Origin: Ketobacter sp036337295
Lineage (GTDB): Bacteria > Pseudomonadota > Gammaproteobacteria > Pseudomonadales > Ketobacteraceae
DNA: 64,000 nucleotides
NCBI GenBank assembly: GCA_036337295.1
Contig: JAYZEN010000007.1
Coordinates: 744,001 to 808,000, forward strand
Reading direction: 5' to 3'
Under the pieces are notes generated by a model that did no database searches, was not told the origin of the DNA, and worked only from the letters and a program-made list of their open reading frames with translations. The position numbers were made by a program, and so were the translations under genes. Of the stretch, positions 17,393 through 27,400 are shown piece after piece. Every line of letters starts with the position of its first letter. Position 1 is the first letter of the stretch.

Positions 17393-19105
17393 TCAGAACT
17401 TCTTGTCGATGGAGATTGCCCCGATGTAGGCGGTTGTTTCTGTCTCAAAAGGCATGGAGTAGTAGGGATTGTAGACCACATCACCTTCGTTACAGGTGTT
17501 GGCGTTACTGGACTCACAGGCATCAATTTTCTGCTCGGAATAGAGCACGCCGATGGCCGCATCCACCCGGGTGGTGCCGCTGATCTGCCAGCCGAATCCG
17601 GCCGTGAACAGGTCCGCGTCGCCGATGGGGAACAACATGTCAGCTGAGGAGCTGGGGATGGCGCCGGTGCGGGGCTCGTAACCGGCACGCAGTACCAGAT
17701 TGTCGTTCCACTGATATTCCGCACCGATGGCCAGTGACCAGGTGTCATCGTAGTCGCGGCGGATACGCATTTCATCCGGGTCGGCGTTGTCCGTCAGGCC
17801 AAAATTGCCGGAGATGGTGTAGATGATGCTGGACAGGTTGAGGAAGTCTACGTTGTTGCTGAACTCGAACTGCAGCTCGTCCCAGACACTGTATTCAACC
17901 CAGCGCAAATCCACGTTTACTTTCAGGTTGGGCAGCAGCTTGATGGAGGTGCCGAAGGAAATGTTCTGCGGCATGATGTATTCCAGTTCCACGGTGCCTT
18001 TCTCCACCGCGGTGCCGTTGAAGGAAGCACCGCCAACGGCACCCAGAATAGCGCCTGGAATCAGGGCCAGACCGTGGGTGGTGGCCTGGAATTCATCGGT
18101 GTTCTCCATTTTGTAGTCGCCGGAGAGCTGGGATGTGGTTTCGCTCTGGTAGAGGAAACCAAAGGACAGCCAGTCATAGGGCTCATACAGAATACCGAAG
18201 TTGAAACCCACCGACATGTAGTCGTCCATTTCCAGCGACAGCCGGCCAACGGTGTCGTAGGGGCGGATAATGTGCAGATCGGTAAAGTCTTCCAGGTCGG
18301 TCAGAAACTGGGTGGTCTCCAGGGGGGCGCGAATGTAGGTGTCCAGTGCCATGCCCTGGTAGGAGAAGTTGACGCCGACACCGAATGACAACTGTTCACT
18401 CACGGGAATGGCCACTGTGGGCGAGAAATAGGTGAGTCGGGTCACGCCCACGTTGATACCCTGGTAGGAGCCGGGGTCACCATTGCCGTCTGCCGGGTCC
18501 TTGTCGTCCCTTACATAGCCGATGCCTTGTGGTGAGTATACCGCGGTACCAAAGGTCCAGCCTCGTGAGGGGTCCTCAAACGCAATACCACCAGAGGGGA
18601 ATGCCAGCAGAGGCACTTCGGTGAAGCCCACAAAGGGCAGCATCAGGCCGGGTCCCTCAATGCTGGTGCTGGAATTGGCGATCGGGTCATAACCCCAGCA
18701 CTGGTTGATCTGATCCTGGGTTGGCGTGTCGCCGCTGTTACATTCCGGGCGATTGGGATCGTTTTTGTGACCTTCATAGAAGGTGCTTTTGGTCGTGTCT
18801 GTGGGTTTGGTGGGGGAGCCCACGGAGCCGTCGATGGTCATGTGGGCCGCCAACAGCTTGATGTTCATCTGGCGGCCCTTGATTTTGGAAAGGCCGGCAG
18901 GGTTAAAGTGGATGGAGTCAATTCCCGGTGGATCTGCGGTGACCGCGTTACCCAGGCCCAATGCCTTGGGGTTACCGATGGTGACGTTATGCAGTAGCTG
19001 AGCACTTGCCCCAGTGCTGCCTGCGATGGCGGCCACAAATGCCAGATAGCGAGCGTGTTGTTGAAGCATACGAGTTTTCTGATCCAGTTTAAGGTCTTTA
19101 TCCAT
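17393..19105 (-). CDS. FadL-family outer-membrane transporter
   Basis: Outer-membrane protein of 570 residues in the FadL/TodX family, which imports long-chain fatty acids and other hydrophobic compounds. A signal sequence ends around GASAQ (near residue 35); the N-terminal hatch region carries the conserved NPAG motif in HFNPAGLSKIKG, followed by alternating beta strands to a C-terminal Phe (IDKKF). It is over 100 residues longer than typical FadL, with an insertion around residues 90-130 containing two cysteines (RPECNSGDTPTQDQINQCW). ATG 19105 is the start in use; an internal ATG would shorten the signal region. Substrate range unknown, but it fits a lipid-using organism. Confidence 0.85.
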   Translation of the reverse strand: MDKDLKLDQKTRMLQQHARYLAFVAAIAGSTGASAQLLHNVTIGNPKALGLGNAVTADPPGIDSIHFNPAGLSKIKGRQMNIKLLAAHMTIDGSVGSPTKPTDTTKSTFYEGHKNDPNRPECNSGDTPTQDQINQCWGYDPIANSSTSIEGPGLMLPFVGFTEVPLLAFPSGGIAFEDPSRGWTFGTAVYSPQGIGYVRDDKDPADGNGDPGSYQGINVGVTRLTYFSPTVAIPVSEQLSFGVGVNFSYQGMALDTYIRAPLETTQFLTDLEDFTDLHIIRPYDTVGRLSLEMDDYMSVGFNFGILYEPYDWLSFGFLYQSETTSQLSGDYKMENTDEFQATTHGLALIPGAILGAVGGASFNGTAVEKGTVELEYIMPQNISFGTSIKLLPNLKVNVDLRWVEYSVWDELQFEFSNNVDFLNLSSIIYTISGNFGLTDNADPDEMRIRRDYDDTWSLAIGAEYQWNDNLVLRAGYEPRTGAIPSSSADMLFPIGDADLFTAGFGWQISGTTRVDAAIGVLYSEQKIDACESSNANTCNEGDVVYNPYYSMPFETETTAYIGAISIDKKF

Positions 19106-19209
19106 TTAGCGTATTCCCCTCCTTCGGCAGATTCAGGCCCGGCCTCGGAGTGGAACCCCCTCACTTTTTGTTAATTTGAATTTTTTAGTGCTTACGCATG
19201 GTGTTGTTT

Positions 19210-20802
19210 TTAATTGCCTTCTCGCCATGCTTTGAACGCATCATAAAGACTCTTATGGGACTTTCCGCTGTCCTGTTTTTTCTCGTCTTCAAATGTTGTT
19301 ATTTCACGTTCAAACTTGAGATCGTCCACTTCTTCCAGGTACGACTCGTCTTCTTCCAGGATGGAACTCACAGTATCGGTTGGGCTGTCCAGCCAGGTAT
19401 TCAGGGTTTGTAAATCATCGGGCGAGAGAACTCCAGCCGCTTTTTTGAGTTTTAATGTGTTAAGAATGTAATCGTAGCGGGACACAGCGTACTCTTTGCG
19501 AGCCTGATAGACCTTGCGCTGAGCTGAAATGGCGTCTGTCATGGTGCGGATACCGTTCTGCCAGCCGGCTTTGACTGCCCGCAAAGAACTGTTGTTGGAC
19601 TTCACCGCGCGCAGACGGGCCTGTACGCTGGCCACATTGGCATTGACCTGGGTGTGATACTGCCGGGTTTCCCGCAGGGCGTTACGGCGCGCCAGCTCAA
19701 CGTTGTAGCGGGCTTCCTGGACGCGGTGATCGGCTTCTCGCACTTGGGATGAGGTGATGCCGCCGGTGTACAGGGGCAGTGATACTTGCACACCGATAGT
19801 GGTGGTGTCTGAAGAGGGAGTGAAACCGCCACCCACATCACGGTGTTCATAGCGTACAAACAGATCAGCCGTGGGAGCATGACCCGCCTTCTTCTCTGAC
19901 AGTTCCTTCTCAGTTGCTTCCAGCGCGAACTGTGATGCGATCAATCGGTAGTTGGTCTTCTTGGCGAAATCCTCCCACTCGGACAACTCATAGGGCTGTG
20001 GTGGTTCAATGGGAATATCCTTGGGAAGGGGGTTGACCATATCGATGTAGGTGCCGGTGAGCAGGGCCATATTCTCTTTCATGATGTCCACCTGGCTCTG
20101 CGCGATGATGACCGCAGCTTTGGCAATGTCATGTTGGGCCTGCAGTTCGAACACATCGGTATCCCGCATCAGGCCCAGCTTGTAGCGATTTTTTATTTCT
20201 GTGAGCTGGGTGCGGAGGGTTTTTTCTTCCGACTGGGCCAGCCGATACTCCTCTTCTGCCCGCAGAACACCGAAATAAGCCTCCGCGGAGCGGATCATCA
20301 ATTCCTGCTGGCTGTAGGCCAAGTCAGCTTTGCTGGCGTTGTCCATGCTTTTGGCGCGTTTGTAGCGTTGCCAACGGTCCATGCGCAGGAGCGGTTGGGA
20401 GATGGTCAGGTCATAGATGGTGGCTTCGTAATCTTCCCGGGTGGTGGTGTAGTTGCCGCACGCATCAATTGCCTGGTCGACGGTGGAGGGGTTGTTGATG
20501 ATGGAGCAGGCAACGAACTCGTTGATGCCACCGCCATTGACACCGCCATCAAACACGGGGGTTTCACTTTCATAGAACTGCTTGCCCCATGAACCATTCA
20601 GGCTGGCGTTGGGCATCAAACTGCCGAATGCCTGCTCCATCTTTTCATGGTCAGCCAGGTACTTTTGTTTCTTGGCGGCCCATTCAGCGTCGTTCTTTCG
20701 CGCTAGCGCAAAAATGTCCTCCAGGTTCTTGGCGAAGAGCTGGGGGCTTAGCAGACAGAAGAAAACCAACAAAAGGTGAGATACTGCGGCTCTTATTCTC
20801 AT
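19210..20802 (-). CDS. TolC-family outer-membrane efflux protein
   Basis: Outer-membrane channel protein of 530 residues with a signal peptide (MRIRAAVSHLLLVFFCLLSPQLFA). Two repeated helical halves typical of TolC are visible: residues 24-250 with LEDIFALARKNDAEW, DLTISQPLLRMDRWQRYKRAK and LMRDTDVFELQAQHDIAKA; residues 290-460 with TTIGVQVSLPLYTGGITSSQVREA and VKAGWQNGIRTMTDAISAQRKVYQAR. TolC forms the exit duct of type I secretion and multidrug efflux systems. The C-terminal tail of about 70 residues is acidic and charged (EEDESYLEEVDD). It is transcribed away from the NRPS locus across a shared 598-base region, so a role in exporting the lipopeptide is possible but unproven. Confidence 0.9.
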   Translation of the reverse strand: MRIRAAVSHLLLVFFCLLSPQLFAKNLEDIFALARKNDAEWAAKKQKYLADHEKMEQAFGSLMPNASLNGSWGKQFYESETPVFDGGVNGGGINEFVACSIINNPSTVDQAIDACGNYTTTREDYEATIYDLTISQPLLRMDRWQRYKRAKSMDNASKADLAYSQQELMIRSAEAYFGVLRAEEEYRLAQSEEKTLRTQLTEIKNRYKLGLMRDTDVFELQAQHDIAKAAVIIAQSQVDIMKENMALLTGTYIDMVNPLPKDIPIEPPQPYELSEWEDFAKKTNYRLIASQFALEATEKELSEKKAGHAPTADLFVRYEHRDVGGGFTPSSDTTTIGVQVSLPLYTGGITSSQVREADHRVQEARYNVELARRNALRETRQYHTQVNANVASVQARLRAVKSNNSSLRAVKAGWQNGIRTMTDAISAQRKVYQARKEYAVSRYDYILNTLKLKKAAGVLSPDDLQTLNTWLDSPTDTVSSILEEDESYLEEVDDLKFEREITTFEDEKKQDSGKSHKSLYDAFKAWREGN

Positions 20803-21025
20803 AAAATTATAGTATTTGCTTGTTATGCTTGGTATTTTTTGTGGCCCACTCTACGCCAGAAATGCCGCAAAAGAAAGCCTCCTTAAGGAGTATCCGCGAC
20901 GTTCACCTCAAGTTCTGACAATTCAGGCTTTTTACGCTTATTTGCTGATCATCATATAAAAAACGACTGCTATTTCAGTTGGCATCCTTGTGATTCTTTG
21001 TTAAGCCGTGGTTAAGCTATGTAAA

Positions 21026-21035
21026 CAAACGTTTG
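21026..21035. promoter_or_regulatory. Palindrome CAAACGTTTG, possible operator
   Basis: Perfect ten-base palindrome upstream of the NRPS locus and tolC. It looks like the half sites of TetR-type regulators such as PsrA (G/CAAAC..GTTTG/C), but known PsrA sites have a two- to four-base spacer. Confidence 0.3.
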
Positions 21036-21085
21036 ATTGATGCAGCCAGAGGCGGCTTTTTTCCTGTTCTGCTGACTCTATCAGA

Positions 21086-21115
21086 TTGATTTTACGAGGT
21101 TTTCGGTAGTATATT
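21086..21115 (+). promoter_or_regulatory. Putative sigma-70 promoter of the NRPS locus
   Basis: TTGATT as -35 and TATATT as -10 separated by 18 bases, about 285 bases before the first NRPS gene. Four and five of six consensus positions match. Confidence 0.4.
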
Positions 21116-21400
21116 CACCGCCTCAAAGCTGTATACGCAGTGTCTGTCTTTGATTAAAAATGCGAATTTGAATAAAGTATGCGAGCTACCTTAGATCTAT
21201 AATTCAAAAAACGGTGGTATCTCGCCTGAAATTAATGGCTTACCTTGCCTTATTGATGAATAAGGTGCAGCTCTGTACATTAGCACGATATCGCCCGTCG
21301 AAATCCGCTGCTTTGATGTCCGCTGCTCCCCAATCAAACAACATCAATCTGGCGCAGGGTGTGATCGCATAATAAGAATAAACAAGCAGGAAAAGTCAGT

Positions 21401-24400
21401 ATGTCATTAGAAGTTGGGCCCATCTCCTTCAATCCCGCAGAGTGCTCCAATTTGATTGAGCTGTTGGAGGCTCGTGCCGGCCTGCATCCCGACAAAGTCG
21501 CCTTCACGTTTCTACCTGACGGAGAAGATCAGGGGATTACGGTCACCTATGCCCAGTTGCGGGATCAGGCCAGGTCCACGGCGGTGCGCTATGCCGCAGT
21601 GGCCAAGCCCGGTGACCGGGCCCTGATGCTGTTCCCCTCGGGCCTGGAATTTATCTTTGCGTTCTTCGGTTGTCTCTATAGCGGCATTATTGCGGTTCCG
21701 GCCTATCCGCCGCGCCGCAACCAGAACCTCGGGCGCCTCAAGGCCATTATTGATGACTGCGATCCCAGCCTGGTATTGACCACCTCGAAAATCCTGTCCG
21801 TGGCGGAACCCCTGTTCGCGGAAACCGAAGGCTTGGCGGAGCTGCAGTTTCTGACGGTGGATCTGGACCAGCAGGTACAACCGGAAGGGTGGCAGCAGCC
21901 CGCTGTCACCGCTGCTACCCTGGCGTTCCTGCAATACACGTCCGGCTCCACCGGCAACCCCAAAGGTGTCATGGTCAGTCATGGCAACCTGATTTACAAC
22001 GAGACCATGATCACCGCCGCCTTCAAGAGCCATGCCGAGGATGTCTCTGTAAGCTGGCTGCCCATGTTCCACGATATGGGCCTGATCGGTACCACCCTGC
22101 AGCCGCTGTATGTAGGTGCGACTTCGATTTTTATGTCTCCGGCGTCTTTCCTGCAGCGGCCCATGCGCTGGTTGCAGGCCATCAGCGACTATCGCGGCAC
22201 CGCCATTTGCGCACCGAATTTCGCCTATGAGCTGTGCGTTAACCAGATCACTGAAGAACAGAAGGCCACTCTGGATCTGTCTTCTTTGCGAATCGTGCTG
22301 TCTGGTGCTGAGGCGGTGCGGCCGGAAACCCTGGAAAGTTTTATTCAGGCATTTGAGGTGTGTGGCTTCAAACGCCAGGCGTTTACGCCCACCTTCGGCC
22401 TGGCGGAAGCCACCCTGATGGTGGCCTGCGCCCGGGAGGAGAACCGGCCACTGTTCACCGCAGTGGATTCCGTTGCCCTCTCAGAAAATCGCATTGAAGT
22501 GGCCGCGGCTGGAGCAGAACCGGAGAAGATCACCCGCCTGGTGTCCAACGGCGTTGCGCCCCTGGATACGGAAGTGGTCATTGTTGACCCGGTGTCCAAA
22601 GCCCGTGTGCCCGCAGGTCAAGTAGGTGAAATCTGGTCCAAGGGAGACCATATCGCCCAGGGTTACTGGCGGAATGAGGAAGCCACAGAGGAAACTTTCC
22701 GCGCCTACACCGAAGACGGTGCCGGTCCGTTCATGCGCACCGGGGATCTGGGATGCCTGATCGATGGTGAGCTGTACATCACCGGACGCCAGAAGGATGT
22801 GATTATCATTCGGGGCCGTAACCACTATCCCCAGGACATAGAGTTCACGGTACAGCAGAGTCACGTGGCACTGAAATCCGACGCCGGTGCCGCCTTCGCC
22901 GTGGAAATCGATGGGGAAGAACGGCTGGTGGTGGTGCAGGAAGTGGAGCGCAAGTACCGTATGCGTCTGGTGGCTGAGGTGGTGAGTGCCGCGGTGCGTC
23001 AGGCGGTGGCGGAAAACCACGAGTTGCAGGTTCACACGATTGTGTATCTGAAGCCCGGCGCAATTCTCAAGACCTCCAGTGGCAAGATTCAGCGCAGCGC
23101 CAACCGTCAGGCTTTTCTGGATGGAACATTGGAGCCCATTGCGGTCAGCGCGATGAATGCGGTGGAGCAGGGCGAGCAAGAGAAGAAAGACATCGAAGCC
23201 GCGTTGGATTTGTCCAAGGCGCAGTGGCAGGCGCTTCCTGATGCGGATAAAGAACCGCGGCTGATGTTGTATCTGAAAGCGGCCATCGCCAGCGAAATCG
23301 GTGAGAAGATCGAACGCATCAGTGATGATGTCAGCCTGATGGGGTTGGGCATCGATTCCCTGCAGATCACCCAGCTGTTCACTCGGCTGCGGGACCGGTT
23401 CGAGATCAACCTGGAACTGCCAGCGCTGTTTGATGCCCGGGATTTCAGAGCGTTGGCTGCGACCCTGGCCAATGCCATGGCCGGCGGTGCCGGTTCCAGC
23501 CTGCCGCCATTAACGGTGGTTGAGCGCAGTGAACTGATGCCCATGTCCTTCTCACAGAAGCGCATGTGGTTTATGGATAAACTGCGCGAGAACAACGTAG
23601 CTTACAACCTGCCATTTGCCCTGAAAATCCAGGGGGCATTGGACGTGGCGGCGGCGGAAAAAGCTTTTGAAAGTATGATTACCCGTCACGAGGTGCTGCG
23701 TACGGTGTATGTGGAAGAGGATGGCCATGCCTTCCAGAAAGTGCTGTCCCCACAACCCTGGAGCTTCACGCGGGAAGACCTGACTTACCTGAAGGAACCG
23801 GCTTTGAGTCGGGCTATTCAGGATCGCATCGACCGCGAAGCCCGCAAGCCATTCGACCTGGCCAGTGGGCCGGTGATTCGAACCCACTTACTGCAATTGC
23901 CTCCGCAGGAGGCGAGCGCCTTGAAGGGCCGTGCCGCTGAACAGTATCTGTTGCTGGTGACCATGCATCACATTGCAGCGGATGGCTTTTCGCTGAAAGT
24001 GATTACCGACGAGATTTCGTTTGCGTATGAAGCGCAAATCTCGGACGCGCCGTCGCGGTTGCAACCGTTGACCGTGCAATATGCGGATTTCGCCCACTGG
24101 CAAAAAGATCTGTTCGACAGTGGTTTGCTCAGCAAACAGTTGGACTACTGGATGGAACATCTGCGGGGCGTGCCGGTATTGGATCTGCCGCTGGATCACC
24201 CGCGGCCGCCAGAGCAGAGTTTCAACGGCAGCAATTATTATTTCTCCATTCCCAAGGAACAGGTGCAGGCCCTCAAACAGCTGAGCCGGTCCCAGGGCGT
24301 GACCCTGTACATGTCCCTGCTGACCTCCTTCAATGTGTTGTTGCACCAGTACACCCAGAGCGACGACATCTGTGTGGGCACGCCCATCGCCAACCGCACA

Positions 24401-27400
24401 ACGCCGGAGCTGGAAACCTTGATCGGGTTTTTTGTGAACACCCTGGCGTTGCGCAGTGATCTGTCCGGCAATCCCAGTTATGCAGAGTTGCTGCAGCGGG
24501 TGCGCAAAGTGACGCAGGGAGCGTTCGCCAATCAGGAAATGCCGTTTGAGCGGGTGGTGGAGCACCTGGGTGTGCCACGGGATATGAGTTATTCGCCGGT
24601 GTTCCAGGTCATGTTTGTGTTGCAGAACAGCACCATTGATGAGGAATTCAACCTGGCTGGTGTGAATGTGGAAAGCCTGCACACGGCCCCCGGTACCTCG
24701 AAGTTTGATCTGACCCTGGAACTGTCGGAAGAGTCCGGCGTGCTGCATGGCGATCTGGAGTATTCCACCGATTTGTTCGACGAAGACACCATCGTGCGCA
24801 TGGTGGAACACTTCAAACAAGTGATCGGCAGTGCCATTACGGACCCCAATCAAGCCATTGGCAGCCTCAATATCCTGACCGCGGAAGACCGCCAGAGATT
24901 ACTGCAGGAATACAACGCGACGGATGCGGACCTGCCGTTACAGGACTGCATGCATTCCCTGTTTGAACGTCAGGCGACCGCGCAACCGGATGCGGTGGCG
25001 CTGGTGTCCGGCACCGAACGACTTACATATGGGCAGTTGAATGAGCGTGCCAACCGTCTGGCCCATTACCTGCTGGAGTTGGGCGTCACGGCCGAAGCAC
25101 TGGTGGGCGTCTGCATGGAACGCCAGTCGGATATGGTGGTGGCCCTGCTGGCGATTCTCAAAGCCGGCGGCGCTTATGTCCCCATAGACCCCAATTATCC
25201 GGCGGACCGGGTGGCCTATATGCTGGAAGACGCCAGCGCGCCGCTGGTGATTTCGCAAAGTTCCCTGGCCGCCATGCTGCCAGCCGCCGGTGCCGGGTTT
25301 CAGCCGGTGTTTCTGGATCAGGTGGAACCGCAGCTACGGGATGCTCCCACCGAGAACCCGGCACTGGAAATGGCCGCCGAACGACTGGCCTATGTGATAT
25401 ACACCTCCGGTTCCACCGGCAAACCCAAAGGGGTGATGATTTCCCATGGGAATGCCACGGCGTTGATTCATTGGGCGCTCAGCGTGTACTCGGCAGAGGA
25501 TCTTGCCGGTGTGCTGGCGGCCACATCCATTTGCTTCGATCTCTCGGTGTACGAACTGTTTGTCACCCTGGCGGCTGGCGGCAAGGTGATTCTGGCGGAA
25601 AACGTGCTGGCCTTACCGACCCTGCCGGCGCGATCCGAAGTGGTGCTGGTCAATACAGTGCCGTCTGCCATCGCCGCGTTGTTGCGGGAGCGTGCTATTC
25701 CGGACTCGGTCAAAGTGATCAACCTGGCCGGTGAGGCCCTGGCCGCCAGTCTGGTGGATGGCCTGTATCAGCATACCGGGGTGGAGCGGGTTTACGATTT
25801 GTACGGCCCGTCCGAGGACACCACGTATTCCACCTATACCCTGCGTGAGCCGGGCAAGCCCGCCACCATCGGCCGGCCCATCAGCAATACCAAAGCCTAT
25901 GTGCTCAACCAGTATGGCGCACTGGTGGCGCCGGGTCTGCCCGGGGAATTGTATCTGGCGGGCACTGGCGTGACCCGTGGTTACCGCAACCGCGATGACC
26001 TGACCGCTGAGAAATACCTGCCCAATCCCTTTGCGGAGAGCGATCGCTTTGACCGTATGTATCGAACCGGGGATCTGGTGCGATACCGGGAGAATGGTGA
26101 CCTGGAATATCTGGGGCGAATCGACCATCAGGTGAAAGTGCGTGGCTTCCGCATCGAGCTGGGTGAGATCCAATCGGTGATCAATGCTGTGCCGGAAGTT
26201 CGAGACAGCCTGGTGGTGACCAAGGAGGATGCCGCCGGCAACAAATGTCTGGTGTCCTACTTGGCGGCGCCGGGTGTGGATCAGGGGGCGGTGATTGAAG
26301 CGGTTCGCGGCGCTATTCGCAGTGCGTTGCCAGAGTATATGTTGCCCTCTGCCTTTGTGGTGCTGGACGCATTCCCGCTGACACCCAACGGCAAGATTGA
26401 TCGGGCTGCATTGCCGGAACCGTCGGTGAATGATTTGCTGGGCGATCAGTTTGTGGCGCCCCGTAATGACGCGGAACGCAAGATGGCTGCCATCTGGTGT
26501 ACGGTGCTGAAGCTGGAAAAGGTCGGCGTCACCAACAACTTTTTTGAATTGGGTGGACACTCGCTGCTGGCGACCCAGTGTGTATCCCGCATCCGGGAAG
26601 CGTTTGGTGTGGATTTGCCGGTGAAACTGCTGTTTACCATGCCCACCATCGAAGCATTGTGTCAGCAGTTGGAGGCGGTGCACGGTGCAGGGGACCTGAT
26701 GCCGCCACCGGTTACGCGGATTGATCGCTCGGGAGAGCTGCCCCTGTCCTTTGCGCAGATGCGCTTATGGTTCCTCAACCAGCTGGAATCCGGTAAGTCC
26801 GAATACAACATCAGTACCTCCTATAACATGCCGGCGGCGATTCGGTTGAGCGGCAACCTGAATGTGAATGGGTTGCGCAAAGCTTTCCAGCAGTTGGTGG
26901 CCCGCCATGAAGCGTTGAGAACCTCGTTTTTGATTGACGACGGTCAGGCGGTGCAGGTGATTCGGGAACCCGCCGACTGGTTTATGGACGTGCGGGATCT
27001 ACGCCATCTGGATGCGGAGGAGCGGGAGGCAGAGGTGATTCGGCTGGCGGAAGACGAAGCCACCCGATCCTTCGACCTGGTGCTTGGCCCCCTGCACAAG
27101 GCACGCCGGATTCGCCTGATGCGGACGCGTTTGCTGCAGACTGCGGCGGATGAACATGTGCTTCTGCTGACCATGCATCACATCATTTCGGATGGCTGGT
27201 CCCTGGGTATTCTGATCGACGAAGTGGGTGCACTGTATCGCAGTATCGTGTCCGGCGAAGCCTCTACTCTGGAGCCGATCCACATTCAATACGCGGATTA
27301 TGCCGCCTGGCAACGCCAGTGGATGGATGGCCCGGTGTTCGAGCACCAGCTTTCCTACTGGAAGCAGCAGTTGGCCGGTGTGCCGGTGCTGGAATTGCCC

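Larger units (their letters stand above)
20803..21400. promoter_or_regulatory. Shared 598-base control region between tolC and the NRPS locus
   Basis: No gene is seen here. It holds an 11-base-spaced direct repeat GTTAAGC (21000-21006 and 21011-21017), a perfect palindrome CAAACGTTTG (21026-21035), and putative promoter elements TTGATT (21086-21091) / TATATT (21110-21115) with an 18-base spacer; a second weaker pair lies at 21150-21178. The leader from there to the NRPS start is about 280 bases. Ribosome site AGGAAAAG precedes the ATG at 21401. Operator roles are inference. Confidence 0.45.
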
